64,000 nucleotides of DNA, taken from Desulfosarcina sp. Its GTDB lineage: Bacteria > Desulfobacterota > Desulfobacteria > Desulfobacterales > Desulfosarcinaceae. The notes beneath the pieces were generated by a model, which made no database searches, was not told the origin of the DNA, and worked only from the letters and a program-made list of their open reading frames with translations. Of the stretch, positions 1 through 9,185 are shown piece by piece; position 1 is the stretch's first letter, and each line of letters starts with the position of its first letter. The translations under genes were made by a program, and so were the position numbers. The stretch spans positions 1 to 64,000 of the forward strand of contig JABZFO010000077.1 of the NCBI GenBank assembly GCA_014237405.1, written 5' to 3'.

Positions 1-1
1 A

Positions 2-100
2 CAGGCGGTGGTTGTATCAATTGAGAAAGCGTCAATCATCGTCGAGCAGGAAAACCTGCGAACCAGAATGCCCGTTGTGGATCCCTTTTCAGACAATTGA
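2..100 (+). CDS. C-terminal end of an unidentified protein (partial)
   Basis: An open frame enters from the left edge and ends at a TGA at 98-100. The 32 visible residues end in VVDPFSDN and contain the hydrophobic/charged stretch VVVSIEKASIIVEQENL, which looks like a beta-rich protein end rather than random translation. I do not recognise the family. The frame is open only from the window edge, so its reality rests on residue composition alone. Confidence 0.4.
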   Translation, partial: QAVVVSIEKASIIVEQENLRTRMPVVDPFSDN

Positions 101-388
101 TGCCCAGGTTTCTGGACGGACACTAAATCACATCACACATTGCGCCTGTCTACAGCGAAAGAATATTGACTGAAACTCAACCAACTGGTATCATTATTTT
201 TATTAAAGTTTTTTTAGTGTTCATCCACAGCCAAAACGGCATCATCCACGTTTTACCGGTCTGGGAATGGCTTTGTCATCTGTAAGCAAAATAACGGAAA
301 TTGAGGGGGCAGGCAAATTATACTTCCCAAACCAATCAAAGGACTCAACGGCGTGTATTCGTTAAAGCGGCTGAGTGATCCTGCCGGA
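101..388. other. Intergenic region, AT-rich, no gene seen
   Basis: Lies between the partial gene at the left edge and the end of the YhaN-like ATPase gene on the minus strand. It includes a T-rich stretch near 196-215. A short piece near 110-125 (TTTCTGGACGGACACTAA) resembles one near 60091-60109 (TTTCTGGACAGGCACTGA), so it may be a decayed dispersed repeat. No terminator with a clear stem and T-run was found. Confidence 0.4.
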
Positions 389-3300
389 TCAAGTCGATTT
401 TTCAGATCCCAATGTATATTGCACGATTGCTGAATCCGATAGCCGGTTCTCGACCAATTCCACCAGATGGTGATGATGCGTAAAGAAGATCACCTGTGTC
501 TTTCTGGACAGTTCGCACAGCACCTTCAGCGTGGCCATGGACCGGTCGTCATCGAAGCGCAGGAGGATGTCGTCCACCACGAAGGGCAGCGGCTCGTTGT
601 GCTCCAGGTACTGCTCCAGGCTGGCCAGACGAAGGGCCAGATAGAGCTGGTCGGCGGTGCCGTCGCTCATGCCTTCGACCGTGACCTGTGCCCCGCTTTC
701 CGGCCGTATGCCGACCAGAACCGGGTTGCCCCTTTCATCGTATTCCGCCCGAAGTCGACTGAAAGCGCCGAGGGTAATTTGGGAGAACAGCTCGCTGGCC
801 CGGGAGATCAGCGGCCCCTGGTGCTTTTCACGGTACTGCTCGACGGTTCTGGAAAGAATAAAGGCGGCGATTTTGAACCGGGCGTATTTTTCCACATGCG
901 ATTCCAGGTTGGCAAGAAGACGTTCAGCCTCCTCGGCATGGCCGGCTGCCTCGGCGCTGCCGTCCATCCGCTTGAGTTCGGCTTTCTCTGTACCGATGGC
1001 CTGGTCAAGTTCCGACCGCTCCTGTTCCAGTCTTTTAATCTCTTTTTTCAGCTCCTCCAGTTCAGGGCCGATGCTGTCGGCTTCCACCGATGCGGCCTCG
1101 GCAATGAACTCTTCCACGGTTGCACCGGCGCTCAATCCGCGCAGACGCGATTCGAGGCCGTCGCGCTCCCGGACCAGATTTTTTCGGGTTTGGGCACGCT
1201 TTTCCGTTTCGGCAAGAGCATCGGCGCCTTCGCACCTCGCCTCTTGACATAGCGACTCGATCGATGCGGTACACTGGGAAATGCGCTTTTCAGCATCTTC
1301 CGCCTCTTTCTTTGCCGCTGCGATCTGCGTTTTGAGGCCCTGCTGTTTTGAATCGGCTTCTCGGGCGGTGGTTAATCCGGCGTAGAGCAATTCTGCCGCC
1401 CTGTCCTGAGGTCCCGCTTTGAGATCCGGCGCAAAGGTGTCGACCAGTTCGTCCACCCGGGTTTTAAATGCGGCTGAATCACGGTCGATGCCGTCAATCC
1501 GTTTTTTCAGGACTTCGGCTTCGTTGATTTGGTTTCTGGCTTCACGGATACTTTCGATCACGGCCAAAGCAGCCGTTGGGCTGGCATCGGCATTGAGTCC
1601 GATTTTTCCGACGTTTCTTTCCCAGTTTGTTTTCCAGTTGGAAAGGGCGTTCTCCAGGTCCGCAACACCGGCGGCAGCCTCCTCCAGTTCCCCCCCGAGG
1701 TTGAACAGGTCCTTATCCGCGGCTGTGATTCGGGATTCGAGATCTTGCTGGGTTTTTATATGGGCTCGGGCTGTTTTGATCAGCTTTGCAAGAACGGCCC
1801 CTTCTTCCTGGGGAGCACCCGCTGCTTCGAGGGCGAGCAGCAGGCTGGATTTGAGCGCAGCCCGTTCAGTTGCAGTGGTTTCGGATTGGGTCTTTCTTTC
1901 CTTTAGATCGAAAAGCTTTTCTCTCAACGACTCGATATCTGAAAGCCAGGCGCGCATCTCCTTGAGGGAAAGGGGGGTGATTCCGCAAGGCTTCCATAGC
2001 GCTTGCCACTCGGCTGTCAACTTGCTGTGACGATCCAACGCGTTGTCGAGTTCCCCTTCAAGGCTGACCAGCAAATTTTCGTAGTGTTTGCGCCGTGCCT
2101 CCAGCAGCCCCTTCTGGCTGACCTGTTCAGCCTCCCGCCGAAGGCGATCGGCAATGCGATCCGCCCGGGTCATGCTCGCTTCAAACGCTTCCGGCAGACC
2201 CGCAGCGCCTTCGATGCTGCCGACAAAAGCATCGGATTCGGCTGGCGGGACTTCTTCGCCGGCGAGACCTTGCCGAATGAGGCCCCAACCCCTGTCTCGG
2301 AGCGATCTGGCGTCATTCAGATCCCACTCGGTCGGCACCTGGTGGAGGCGATCGATGGCCTGAAGATCGGTTTGGATCTGAACAATTTCGCTCTCCGCCG
2401 CCGCCTTGCCTTCCCGCTGTTTTTCAATACGACGCTGCGAGGCGTCAAACTGCTCTTCAAACCGGTCGATGCTTGCTTTGGATGGGCAGGGCAGAACGTC
2501 GATGTCCGCCAAGGGGCCGCCCCAGAGGGTCTGCCTTTTCAGGCAGCGGTTCAGTTCGTTTTCGAGCGCTGCGACAAAGGACCGCATTTCGGCCAGCCGC
2601 TTTTCAATGGGGCCGGCTTCTTGAGCCGATTGAACGGCGGTCTCAAGGTGCAACACATCCGCAGGCGCGCGCATCGATTTTCGCTGATCCGTCATTCGGT
2701 TGAAACGGTTTTCCAGTTTGCGGCGCTGCTTCCGGGTTGTTTCCAGTGTGGCTGTCAGCCGTTCGAATGCTTTGCCCAGGTTTTGAATTTCAGCGACTGT
2801 CGAAGGGGGCAGTTTCAGGCTTTCGGCTGATTCGGCTGAAATCTCCGTATCGATCTCCACAAGCCTGCCGGCTGCCTGCTTTTGAAACGTCCGCATTCGC
2901 CCTTCCAGACCGGGCCTGTCTCTCTGGGCTTTGCGGAAACTGCCCAGTTCATGCTGCAGTGCCTCGATGGCGACGGCGTGCTGGATCAACGCTGCGGGCA
3001 CAGGCAGGGCTTCGATCTGACCGTTTATTTTCCCAATGGTTTCCCGGGACCGTGCAAAGTCCCTGGTGGCAATTTTCAGGTCCTTTTCGGCATCACGTCG
3101 TTTTTCCCCGAAATCGTCCGGCAGATCCGGCACGCCTTGAAGCGCGACGAGTTTGGCGTCGATCTCTTTTTTCCGGGCGATCAGCGGCAGGGCCTCGCAA
3201 ATGCGTTGGCGCTTGGCGACGCTTTGATTGTTCCGCCCGAGCAACTCGAGCACCTTTTCCATCCGGATTTGTGCATCGCGAAGCGAACGATCGTGCCCCT

Positions 3301-3922
3301 GCCACGTTTTAGCCGGCAGCAGCGCCTCTTTTTGATTTTTTCGAACGGCCTTCAGCGATGAAATCGTCTGGTTGATCCGGGGGGTCGATCCGCTGGGTTT
3401 AAAGAGCGCCCCGCACTCCTGGGCCAGACCCTGCTGGACGGTCTGAAGCCGGATCAGGCCGGCCCCGGCAGCAAAAAGGGCCTCGCCTATGCGCCCTTTC
3501 CCGGAAATGATCTCTTCACCGCCTTGGACCAGGTCTTCGTGGCCGATGGCGAACATCTGTTCGAACCATCCCTGGCGGACCCCGCCGAGAAACGACACCA
3601 GTGCGTCATCATCCAAAACGGATTCGTCGTCCGGGCCTCGCAGTGTTTTGGCTTGCCCCTTGCGCCGAATGAATTCGATTTCTGTGCCGTCGCTTTTGAC
3701 CAGTTTGGATCCGACACGAAGATTGGCGTATCCATGCAGGAAATTGTCCGGGGTTCTGGCCGGTATTCCGAAGAGCATATTTCGAAGCGCTCTCAAGGCC
3801 GAACTTTTGCCCGCTTCGTTAGGGCCGAAAATCATGTGAAAGTCTGAACCGGTATCGGCAAAGTCGATGATCACACCGGTAAAGGGGCCGTAGGCGCCAA
3901 GTCGTATTGTCCTGATTTTCAT
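389..3922 (-). CDS. YhaN/SbcC-like AAA ATPase (DNA repair or recombination)
   Basis: A 1177-residue SMC/Rad50-type ATPase. The N-terminus has a Walker A motif in FGPNEAGKSS (about residues 33-42), followed by a long Lys/Glu-rich, heptad-like coiled-coil region (about 200-1000). The C-terminus carries the signature/Walker B part, with GMSDGTADQLYLALRLA and LPFVVDDILLRFDD, and an H-loop-like THHHHL. The family partners an Mre11/SbcD-type nuclease in DNA end processing. The start ATG overlaps the stop of the upstream nuclease gene (ATGA), so the two are translationally coupled. Substrate and exact pathway are inferred from the YhaO/YhaN and SbcCD pairs. Confidence 0.88.
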   Translation of the reverse strand: MKIRTIRLGAYGPFTGVIIDFADTGSDFHMIFGPNEAGKSSALRALRNMLFGIPARTPDNFLHGYANLRVGSKLVKSDGTEIEFIRRKGQAKTLRGPDDESVLDDDALVSFLGGVRQGWFEQMFAIGHEDLVQGGEEIISGKGRIGEALFAAGAGLIRLQTVQQGLAQECGALFKPSGSTPRINQTISSLKAVRKNQKEALLPAKTWQGHDRSLRDAQIRMEKVLELLGRNNQSVAKRQRICEALPLIARKKEIDAKLVALQGVPDLPDDFGEKRRDAEKDLKIATRDFARSRETIGKINGQIEALPVPAALIQHAVAIEALQHELGSFRKAQRDRPGLEGRMRTFQKQAAGRLVEIDTEISAESAESLKLPPSTVAEIQNLGKAFERLTATLETTRKQRRKLENRFNRMTDQRKSMRAPADVLHLETAVQSAQEAGPIEKRLAEMRSFVAALENELNRCLKRQTLWGGPLADIDVLPCPSKASIDRFEEQFDASQRRIEKQREGKAAAESEIVQIQTDLQAIDRLHQVPTEWDLNDARSLRDRGWGLIRQGLAGEEVPPAESDAFVGSIEGAAGLPEAFEASMTRADRIADRLRREAEQVSQKGLLEARRKHYENLLVSLEGELDNALDRHSKLTAEWQALWKPCGITPLSLKEMRAWLSDIESLREKLFDLKERKTQSETTATERAALKSSLLLALEAAGAPQEEGAVLAKLIKTARAHIKTQQDLESRITAADKDLFNLGGELEEAAAGVADLENALSNWKTNWERNVGKIGLNADASPTAALAVIESIREARNQINEAEVLKKRIDGIDRDSAAFKTRVDELVDTFAPDLKAGPQDRAAELLYAGLTTAREADSKQQGLKTQIAAAKKEAEDAEKRISQCTASIESLCQEARCEGADALAETEKRAQTRKNLVRERDGLESRLRGLSAGATVEEFIAEAASVEADSIGPELEELKKEIKRLEQERSELDQAIGTEKAELKRMDGSAEAAGHAEEAERLLANLESHVEKYARFKIAAFILSRTVEQYREKHQGPLISRASELFSQITLGAFSRLRAEYDERGNPVLVGIRPESGAQVTVEGMSDGTADQLYLALRLASLEQYLEHNEPLPFVVDDILLRFDDDRSMATLKVLCELSRKTQVIFFTHHHHLVELVENRLSDSAIVQYTLGSEKST

Positions 3923-5175
3923 GACGAGGCGGCATCCTTCTTCAGTCTCCGGACTAGCAGGGCGTGCGCCTGATCCACAATTTCCCTCATCTGCTGCGGG
4001 TCGTCCGGGCGGATCCTCACCTCACCACGTCTGTAATCGAGAGGCAGCTTTTGAAAGAGACTCGACAGTTCGTTGCTCAAAGCCAGCAGGTCACTCTCAC
4101 TCGACGTCAGGGTCTCCACGAACAGACCCAGTTCCCGCAGCGGTCCCGGGTCGGGTGTTGCCCTGCCTTTGGGATACGTCCTGACTTTGATCTTTTCGAT
4201 CCATGCCCGGTCACCGAAGGCGGCAATGGCAGCGGATCTGACGGATTCTTTAAGGTGTTCCGGATCCGAGGCGATTTGGGCGTGAAGTTCTGTCTCACCG
4301 ACAAATTCCACCCGGGCGATAACCGGTATCGGGTCATGCTTGTCAATCTCCTTCTCAAAGGCATCTTTGAACCGATCCAGGCTCTCGTCGATAGTCTGCG
4401 CACCGGTAAGATCGACTATCAGCCGCTCCCAGCGGATCACATCCAGCGGATGATGGACTACTTCAGGCACTGACCCCGCTTCCAGGTTGACCCGGACGCA
4501 CCCCTTGGCCCCCGGCTCTTTGACGTGGCGCCCCTGGATGCAGCCGGGAAACACCACCATCGGTGCCTCAGCAACAATTTCGAACTGGTGGACGTGGCCC
4601 AGAGCCCAGTAGTCATAGCCGCGATTTTCCAGATCTGCCAGCGTACAGGGGGCGTAGGTTTCGTGCCCTTCCCGGCCGGTCAGACTGGTGTGCAGCAAGC
4701 CGATGTTGACATACCCGGGCACCGGCTCCGGGTAGCCGGCGGCCAAGTTACCAGTTACCGCAGCCGTCCCGAAGCTCTGCCCATGGATGGCCACCTTCAG
4801 CGATTCAAGGGTGCGGGTCTCCGCTTTGCGGTGGGAGAAAAGATGAATGTTTTCCGGATAGGGCAATGAACGGGTCATCTGGCCGGCGGCATCGTGGTTG
4901 CCGGAAATGATGAAGATATCGATCCCCGCTGCCGTGAGCCTGCGGGCCTGGCTGACAAAATAGAGCCCGGTGTTGTAGTCCTTCCAGGTGCCGTCGAACA
5001 GGTCCCCGGCGATCAGCACAAAGTCCACCACTTCGCCGAGGGCCAGATCGACCAGGTTTTCCAGGGCCCGCCGGGAGGCCTGGCGGATCCGGTCCACCGG
5101 TGCACCGTCGTACACCTCCAGCCGGTGCAGCGGGCTGTCCAGGTGAATGTCGGCGCTGTGGATAAATTTGATCAT
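3919..5175 (-). CDS. SbcD/YhaO-like metallophosphoesterase (DNA exonuclease)
   Basis: Calcineurin-like phosphoesterase of the Mre11/SbcD type. Metal-binding motifs appear in order: SADIHLD (DxH, residues 6-12), AGDLFD (GDxxD), SGNHDA (GNHD) and ALGHVHQ (GHxH). I place the start at MIKFIHSADIHLD rather than nine codons upstream, because the family begins directly with this strand. That ATG also overlaps the stop codon of a TetR-like stub. The C-terminal 170 residues form the accessory/capping part. It overlaps the YhaN-like ATPase gene by 4 nt, the usual arrangement for a nuclease-ATPase complex acting on double-strand breaks or hairpins. Confidence 0.88.
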   Translation of the reverse strand: MIKFIHSADIHLDSPLHRLEVYDGAPVDRIRQASRRALENLVDLALGEVVDFVLIAGDLFDGTWKDYNTGLYFVSQARRLTAAGIDIFIISGNHDAAGQMTRSLPYPENIHLFSHRKAETRTLESLKVAIHGQSFGTAAVTGNLAAGYPEPVPGYVNIGLLHTSLTGREGHETYAPCTLADLENRGYDYWALGHVHQFEIVAEAPMVVFPGCIQGRHVKEPGAKGCVRVNLEAGSVPEVVHHPLDVIRWERLIVDLTGAQTIDESLDRFKDAFEKEIDKHDPIPVIARVEFVGETELHAQIASDPEHLKESVRSAAIAAFGDRAWIEKIKVRTYPKGRATPDPGPLRELGLFVETLTSSESDLLALSNELSSLFQKLPLDYRRGEVRIRPDDPQQMREIVDQAHALLVRRLKKDAASS

Positions 5176-5291
5176 GGTTCGGCCACCCGGGCATTGCGGC
5201 AAAAAGCAATCCGCTTCGCCGGGATGCCCGGTAAGCTCTGCTCGGCAAACAGACGGGGGGCGATATGAACGATCTTTTCTTTGTTCGTCAT
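5172..5291 (-). pseudogene. TetR-family regulator stub (N-terminal DNA-binding part only)
   Basis: A 39-residue frame starting MTNKEKIVHIAPRLFAEQ and ending ARVAEP matches the first helices of TetR regulators (pattern: lysine-rich start, then RLFAEQ, then the HTH entry). It stops exactly at the ATG of the downstream nuclease gene, sharing ATGA. The rest of the helix-turn-helix and the whole ligand domain are missing. It is either a decayed regulator of the nuclease/ATPase pair or a truncated gene fused to its neighbour's start by deletion. No strong ribosome-binding site is visible. Confidence 0.5.
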
Positions 5292-5311
5292 CTTCTGATT
5301 TTCCGAGGTCC

Positions 5312-6760
5312 CTAAAGCCTTACTTCCACCGTGTTTTTCAAATGTTGTTTCACCGCTGAGATGGGCACCTCGCGCCGGTGAAATATGCCGGCGGCCAGGG
5401 CGGATTCGGCATTGGTCTTTTCGAACACCTCGGCAAAGTGGGCTTCGCACCCGGCGCCGCTGGAGGCAATGACCGGGATGGTGACCGCCTGTTTCACGGC
5501 GTTGATCAGCTCGATGTCAAAGCCCATATTGGTGCCGTCACGGTCGATGCAGTTGAGCAGTATTTCCCCGGCTCCCAATTTCTCGGAGGTCTGTTCCGGT
5601 GAATCTACATATACACGGCGGGGATCGATGGAGATCACCACGGCCTGGTTGCCGTACACGTAGGATATCTGCTCGATGGCGCTTTGGCCGGTCATTTTGC
5701 CGGTTTTCAGGTACTCCTCGACGACAACCACCGCATCGCTGCCGATGGAAACCTTGTCTGCCCCGGACCGGAAGTACTCGGCCGCCACTTGAAGGGCTGT
5801 GTAGGCGCGGCCGTTCTTGTCGGTAAAATCCCGGATTCCGCCGCCGATGGTCAGCGGCACGAAAACGTTCCTGGATGTCTCCTTGAGCACCTGGATCATG
5901 GGCATGTCTTGCAGGGGGAAATCCCGGAACCCGGTAATATTGAGAAAGGTCACCTCGTCGGCGCCTTCCTCGAAGTAGCGGCCGGCCAGTTCAACGGGTT
6001 TGCCCAAGTTGCGCACGTTGCCGTCTTCTCTCACATCATACTGGTCGCCCTTGGTCACCACCAGATCTCCCCGGTCGTTGGCGCGCACATCCAGGCAGGC
6101 AATGATGCGCTTTGCCAGCCGGGTCTGCGACAGGCTTTTCAAAGGGATCGTCACCTCGCGGTCCTTGCGAATGAAATTCTCCAGCAAGGTCAACCCGGAA
6201 GCCCCGCTTTTTTCCGGGTGAAACTGGGTGCCCTGAATGCTGCCTCGTTGGACCGCGCTGACAAACGGGTATCCGTAATCGGTGGTGGTGAGCACCACCG
6301 CCGGATCGTCGACCACCACATGATAAGAGTGGACAAAGTAGAATTTCTCGTCGCCGTCAAGCCCGTAAAACAGATCGGTGGGCTGTTTGACGCTGATGCC
6401 GTTCCAGCCGATGTGTGGAATGGCCAGGTCAACGTCGAACCGTTTCACCCGCCCGGGCAGGATGCACAGGCCTTTCTCCTCCGGCGCTTCATCGCTGCCT
6501 TCAAACAGGGCCTGCATCCCCAGGCAAATGCCAAAAAATGGCCGCCCGCAGCCTATGTAAGCCACCAGCGGTTCCACGAACCGCTTTTGCCTCAAAGTAC
6601 TCATCATGCTGCCAAAGCTGCCCACACCGGGAAAGAGCAGCTTATCGGCGCTCAGGATGTCCCGGCCGGTTTTGGCGACCGTGACCCGTTCGCCCAGCTT
6701 TTCGATGGCATTGATGACACTGCGTACATTTCCCGCACCATAGTCCAGCAGGGTAATCAT
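5312..6760 (-). CDS. hisHF: HisH-HisF fusion, imidazole glycerol phosphate synthase (internal gap)
   Basis: Residues 1-200 are the glutaminase HisH (nucleophile Cys in GICLGMQ, His/Glu in FHPEKS). Residues about 210-482 are the cyclase HisF barrel (Asp in ACLDV, second Asp in NCIDRDGT). Together they convert PRFAR and glutamine to IGP and AICAR in histidine synthesis. The fused order and phrases such as AVVISIDPRRVYV and HRREVPISAVKQHL resemble the eukaryotic HIS7/HISN4 type. Between RRVYVDSPEQT and SEKLGAGEI only a few residues remain, where bacterial HisF has about 28 and the eukaryotic type about 40-50. A strand/helix of the barrel therefore seems deleted in frame. No other his gene is nearby. 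Confidence 0.85.
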   Translation of the reverse strand: MITLLDYGAGNVRSVINAIEKLGERVTVAKTGRDILSADKLLFPGVGSFGSMMSTLRQKRFVEPLVAYIGCGRPFFGICLGMQALFEGSDEAPEEKGLCILPGRVKRFDVDLAIPHIGWNGISVKQPTDLFYGLDGDEKFYFVHSYHVVVDDPAVVLTTTDYGYPFVSAVQRGSIQGTQFHPEKSGASGLTLLENFIRKDREVTIPLKSLSQTRLAKRIIACLDVRANDRGDLVVTKGDQYDVREDGNVRNLGKPVELAGRYFEEGADEVTFLNITGFRDFPLQDMPMIQVLKETSRNVFVPLTIGGGIRDFTDKNGRAYTALQVAAEYFRSGADKVSIGSDAVVVVEEYLKTGKMTGQSAIEQISYVYGNQAVVISIDPRRVYVDSPEQTSEKLGAGEILLNCIDRDGTNMGFDIELINAVKQAVTIPVIASSGAGCEAHFAEVFEKTNAESALAAGIFHRREVPISAVKQHLKNTVEVRL

Positions 6761-6898
6761 TGGCTTCCTCTTCGGTTCCTTAGTTCCTTTGGCAAAGGAT
6801 GCACAATTACACGACTAATCAACGCAAGACAATAGCATTTTCGTATGCGTTCACGGGATCGCACCCCATAAGCTGCATGATGATTTACTGCTCAGGCA

Positions 6899-7699
6899 CT
6901 AAGCAACCATCCTGCTGGAGATACAGGCCCGGCAGGTGCCGGATCGGTGGCTGGCCGCATCGGAAAGGGATAGCACACCGACGATCATTTCGGGGCTGCC
7001 GTCGTGAACGAAAATACGCCCCATATCCCCAAAGAGCATGGTGGCCATGGCATGGTTAATGGTGTTGCTTTGATCGCATGAGACCACCGGTTCACTCATC
7101 GCCGCAGCGGCCTCGGCGTCGGGTGCAATGTCCCGGTGCCAGGCAACCACCAGGTTGGTTTTTGAGATGACGCCGGCAGGACGGCCATCCTGACCGGTCA
7201 CCAGAACAGCACTCATGCGGTGGGCCGACAGGGATTCAATCACCTGATAGAGGTCGTCTGCGACGTTGCAGGTGATCACCGCCGGTGTCATCACATCGGA
7301 CACGGTTGATTCTGACGGCAGATGGTCTTCATCGCCTGCTGCTGATTCACGCAATCTGCTTTTACGGCAACTGCGGCAAATCTGAAACATCAGTCCCAGG
7401 ATATCCCCGTAATTCAACAAGCCTTCAAACCGGCCGGCATCCGCCCCCACCACGAAAAGTTGGTGAATGCTGCTGCTTCGCATGATGTCCAGCGCATGTT
7501 CCAATCCGTCGTCGATAAAACAGGTATGCAGGGGCCCCACCATAATTGCCTCCAGGGGCGTGTCCACGGGCAGCCCGGCGTAATAGGCACCTGCCATATC
7601 TGTCTTTGAAACGATTCCCGCCGGTTTTCCTTCCGAATCCATCACCAGCAAGGCATCCGCCTTATATTTGATCAACCGGCTTGTTCTAGCTACAGGCAT
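6899..7699 (-). CDS. Multi-CBS-domain protein with Cys-rich motifs
   Basis: The 266 residues contain four CBS-type repeats (signatures PAGIVSKTDM, FEGLLNYGDI, PAGVISKTNL, IVGVLSLSDA), so probably two Bateman modules that sense adenine nucleotides. The first repeat lacks its usual N-terminal strand. The ATG is nonetheless well supported by the purine-rich AAGGGGAGG upstream, and a stop lies in frame a short way upstream with no other good start. Two Cys pairs, CRSCRK after repeat 2 and CRAC at the C-terminus, are unusual in CBS proteins and could bind metal or be redox-active. It follows another CBS gene by 17 nt, so they form an operon. Partner unknown. Confidence 0.75.
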   Translation of the reverse strand: MPVARTSRLIKYKADALLVMDSEGKPAGIVSKTDMAGAYYAGLPVDTPLEAIMVGPLHTCFIDDGLEHALDIMRSSSIHQLFVVGADAGRFEGLLNYGDILGLMFQICRSCRKSRLRESAAGDEDHLPSESTVSDVMTPAVITCNVADDLYQVIESLSAHRMSAVLVTGQDGRPAGVISKTNLVVAWHRDIAPDAEAAAAMSEPVVSCDQSNTINHAMATMLFGDMGRIFVHDGSPEMIVGVLSLSDAASHRSGTCRACISSRMVA

Positions 7700-7716
7700 G
7701 GTTGCCCCTCCCCTTA

Positions 7717-8181
7717 CTACCCCAGATATTGCTTCAGCAGATGGTAGAAAAGATCAGAGATGTATACGATGCCCACTACCTCCTGATCACGGACCACAGG
7801 CAGCCGCCGGATATGGCGTTTGATCATGATATCCACGATGGCCATCAGATGGGTTTGCGGCGTGATGGTCACCACGTCGGTGGTCATCAGGTCGCCCACT
7901 CGGATGGATTTCACCCGCCACAACATTTCTCTGAACGCGTTGGCCTGTTCCGCAGCTTCCAGTTCCTGCCAGATGTTGGCATGGCGAGGCTGGACAAACA
8001 GCAATATATCGTACATGGAGAGCATTCCCACCAGTCTATCGGCATCATCGGTAACCATCAACCCGAAGACATTTTTCCCCTGCTCCCGACTGGCTGCCTG
8101 AAAACGGTTGACTGCCTCGGAAATGGTGTTCTCGGGTTTCATGGTCATAAACCGTGTGGTCATTACATCGCTGGCATGCAT
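7717..8181 (-). CDS. Two-CBS-domain protein
   Basis: Two CBS motifs (ASDVMTTRFMTMKPENTI and VGDLMTTDVVTITPQTHL) with the usual follow-up blocks VGMLSMYDIL and VVGIVYISDL form one Bateman module. I choose MHASDVMT as the start because AAGGGAG sits 7-8 nt before it and the domain begins there; an upstream in-frame ATG adds a non-conserved leader. It is the first gene of the CBS pair. CBS-only proteins usually regulate a partner by binding AMP, ATP or related ligands; the partner is not evident here. Confidence 0.75.
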   Translation of the reverse strand: MHASDVMTTRFMTMKPENTISEAVNRFQAASREQGKNVFGLMVTDDADRLVGMLSMYDILLFVQPRHANIWQELEAAEQANAFREMLWRVKSIRVGDLMTTDVVTITPQTHLMAIVDIMIKRHIRRLPVVRDQEVVGIVYISDLFYHLLKQYLG

Positions 8182-8269
8182 CGTTTGACTCCCTTGTAGG
8201 ACGAGGTTTGGTTTATTGAGTTTTTTGGGTTTGTTGGTTAATTCGTGTCCATTCAAACCAACCAAATAA

Positions 8270-8379
8270 ATGAACTACCCCGCCGCAAGCAGCGGGGTAT
8301 CACTGGGGTATCGAAATAGGTTATGTTCGATTTTAACGCCGCAAGCGGCGGGGTATTAAACCCGAGCTTCGCAATCAAA
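8270..8379. repeat. REP doublet, copy 1
   Basis: A 110-bp unit with two GC-rich palindromes: ACCCCGCCGCAAGCAGCGGG, then about 35 bp further GCCGCAAGCGGCGGGG. An almost identical unit lies at 36029-36138, and single palindromes of the same type lie at 46638-46657 and 62333-62358 next to Y1-transposase remnants. This is the organisation of REP sequences mobilised by REP-associated tyrosine transposases (RAYT). It sits between the CBS pair and the smr gene. Confidence 0.85.
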
Positions 8380-8446
8380 CCAATTAAACAACTAACCTTT
8401 TCCCTATCAATCCCCCGAATCCCTTAATTCCGAATCCCCGAATTCA

Positions 8447-9115
8447 TTATCGCGGTCTTCGCCTCAGCAGCACATAGGTGGCGCCGGTGCCGCCGTCACA
8501 GGACCTGGCGCTGGTGAATGCGATCACCCAGCGTTTCCAGTGCCCGCTGACCAGCCACCGGAACAGATTTCGTTTGAGTACCGGCGGTCCCGGTGAGCTT
8601 CGCCCCCTGCCATGAACCACCAGCACCGCCCGTTTGCCGGAAGCGATGGCGTGTCCCATGAATCCATCGAAATGTTCCCTGGCCGCTTTGAGGTTCAGCC
8701 CGTGAAGGTCCACATGGCCCTGGATGGAAAAATACCCGCTATGAATGCGTCGGAACATCTCCGGCGGTATCCGGCCTGTGGCACCCTCAACGTATTCAGC
8801 GGTGTGCCTGAGCACGAATCCATCACCAGTCTCCACCAGTTGTTTGAGTTGATCGATGGCTTCGGCATCGGGATCTTCCGGCATTTGTTTACCGGATCGC
8901 TGCCTTGGCCTGACCGGTGCGATCTTTTTTCTGCCGGCCAGCGGAATCACATCGGCCATGGCCTGTTGAAACAGATGGTTCTCTTCAAGTGGCGTAAGCC
9001 GGCAAACCGGCAATTCAGGCAGGCAGACCTCGGGCAGATGGATATTTTTCTCGGCAAGAAGATTGCCCAGGTATTTAAAGGGTCTGTTTCCGATGGATGA
9101 TCGACGGTGTGTCAT
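8447..9115 (-). CDS. Smr-domain protein
   Basis: 222 residues. The C-terminal 90 form a Smr domain, recognisable from HVDLHGLNLKAARE, VLVVHGRGRSSP and TSARSCDGGTGATYVLLRR. Smr domains of this stand-alone type act as nucleases or nicking enzymes on DNA or RNA; here the role is inferred only. The N-terminal 120 residues are charged and poorly conserved. The start is supported by GGAGAG seven nt upstream of ATG. The gene stands alone, downstream of the Nudix gene. Confidence 0.82.
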   Translation of the reverse strand: MTHRRSSIGNRPFKYLGNLLAEKNIHLPEVCLPELPVCRLTPLEENHLFQQAMADVIPLAGRKKIAPVRPRQRSGKQMPEDPDAEAIDQLKQLVETGDGFVLRHTAEYVEGATGRIPPEMFRRIHSGYFSIQGHVDLHGLNLKAAREHFDGFMGHAIASGKRAVLVVHGRGRSSPGPPVLKRNLFRWLVSGHWKRWVIAFTSARSCDGGTGATYVLLRRRPR

Positions 9116-9185
9116 GGTCTCTCCAACGGATTTGGCGGTTCAGTCGGTTAAGTACTCCCAGGTATTCCGATAAAACCTCACCTGT

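Noticed and set aside
467-1252. Long plus-strand frames opposite the YhaN-like ATPase
   Set aside because: They are shadows of a well-supported minus-strand gene with motifs.
5684-6835. 383-residue plus-strand frame opposite hisHF
   Set aside because: The minus strand carries the HisH/HisF catalytic motifs; the opposite frame has none.
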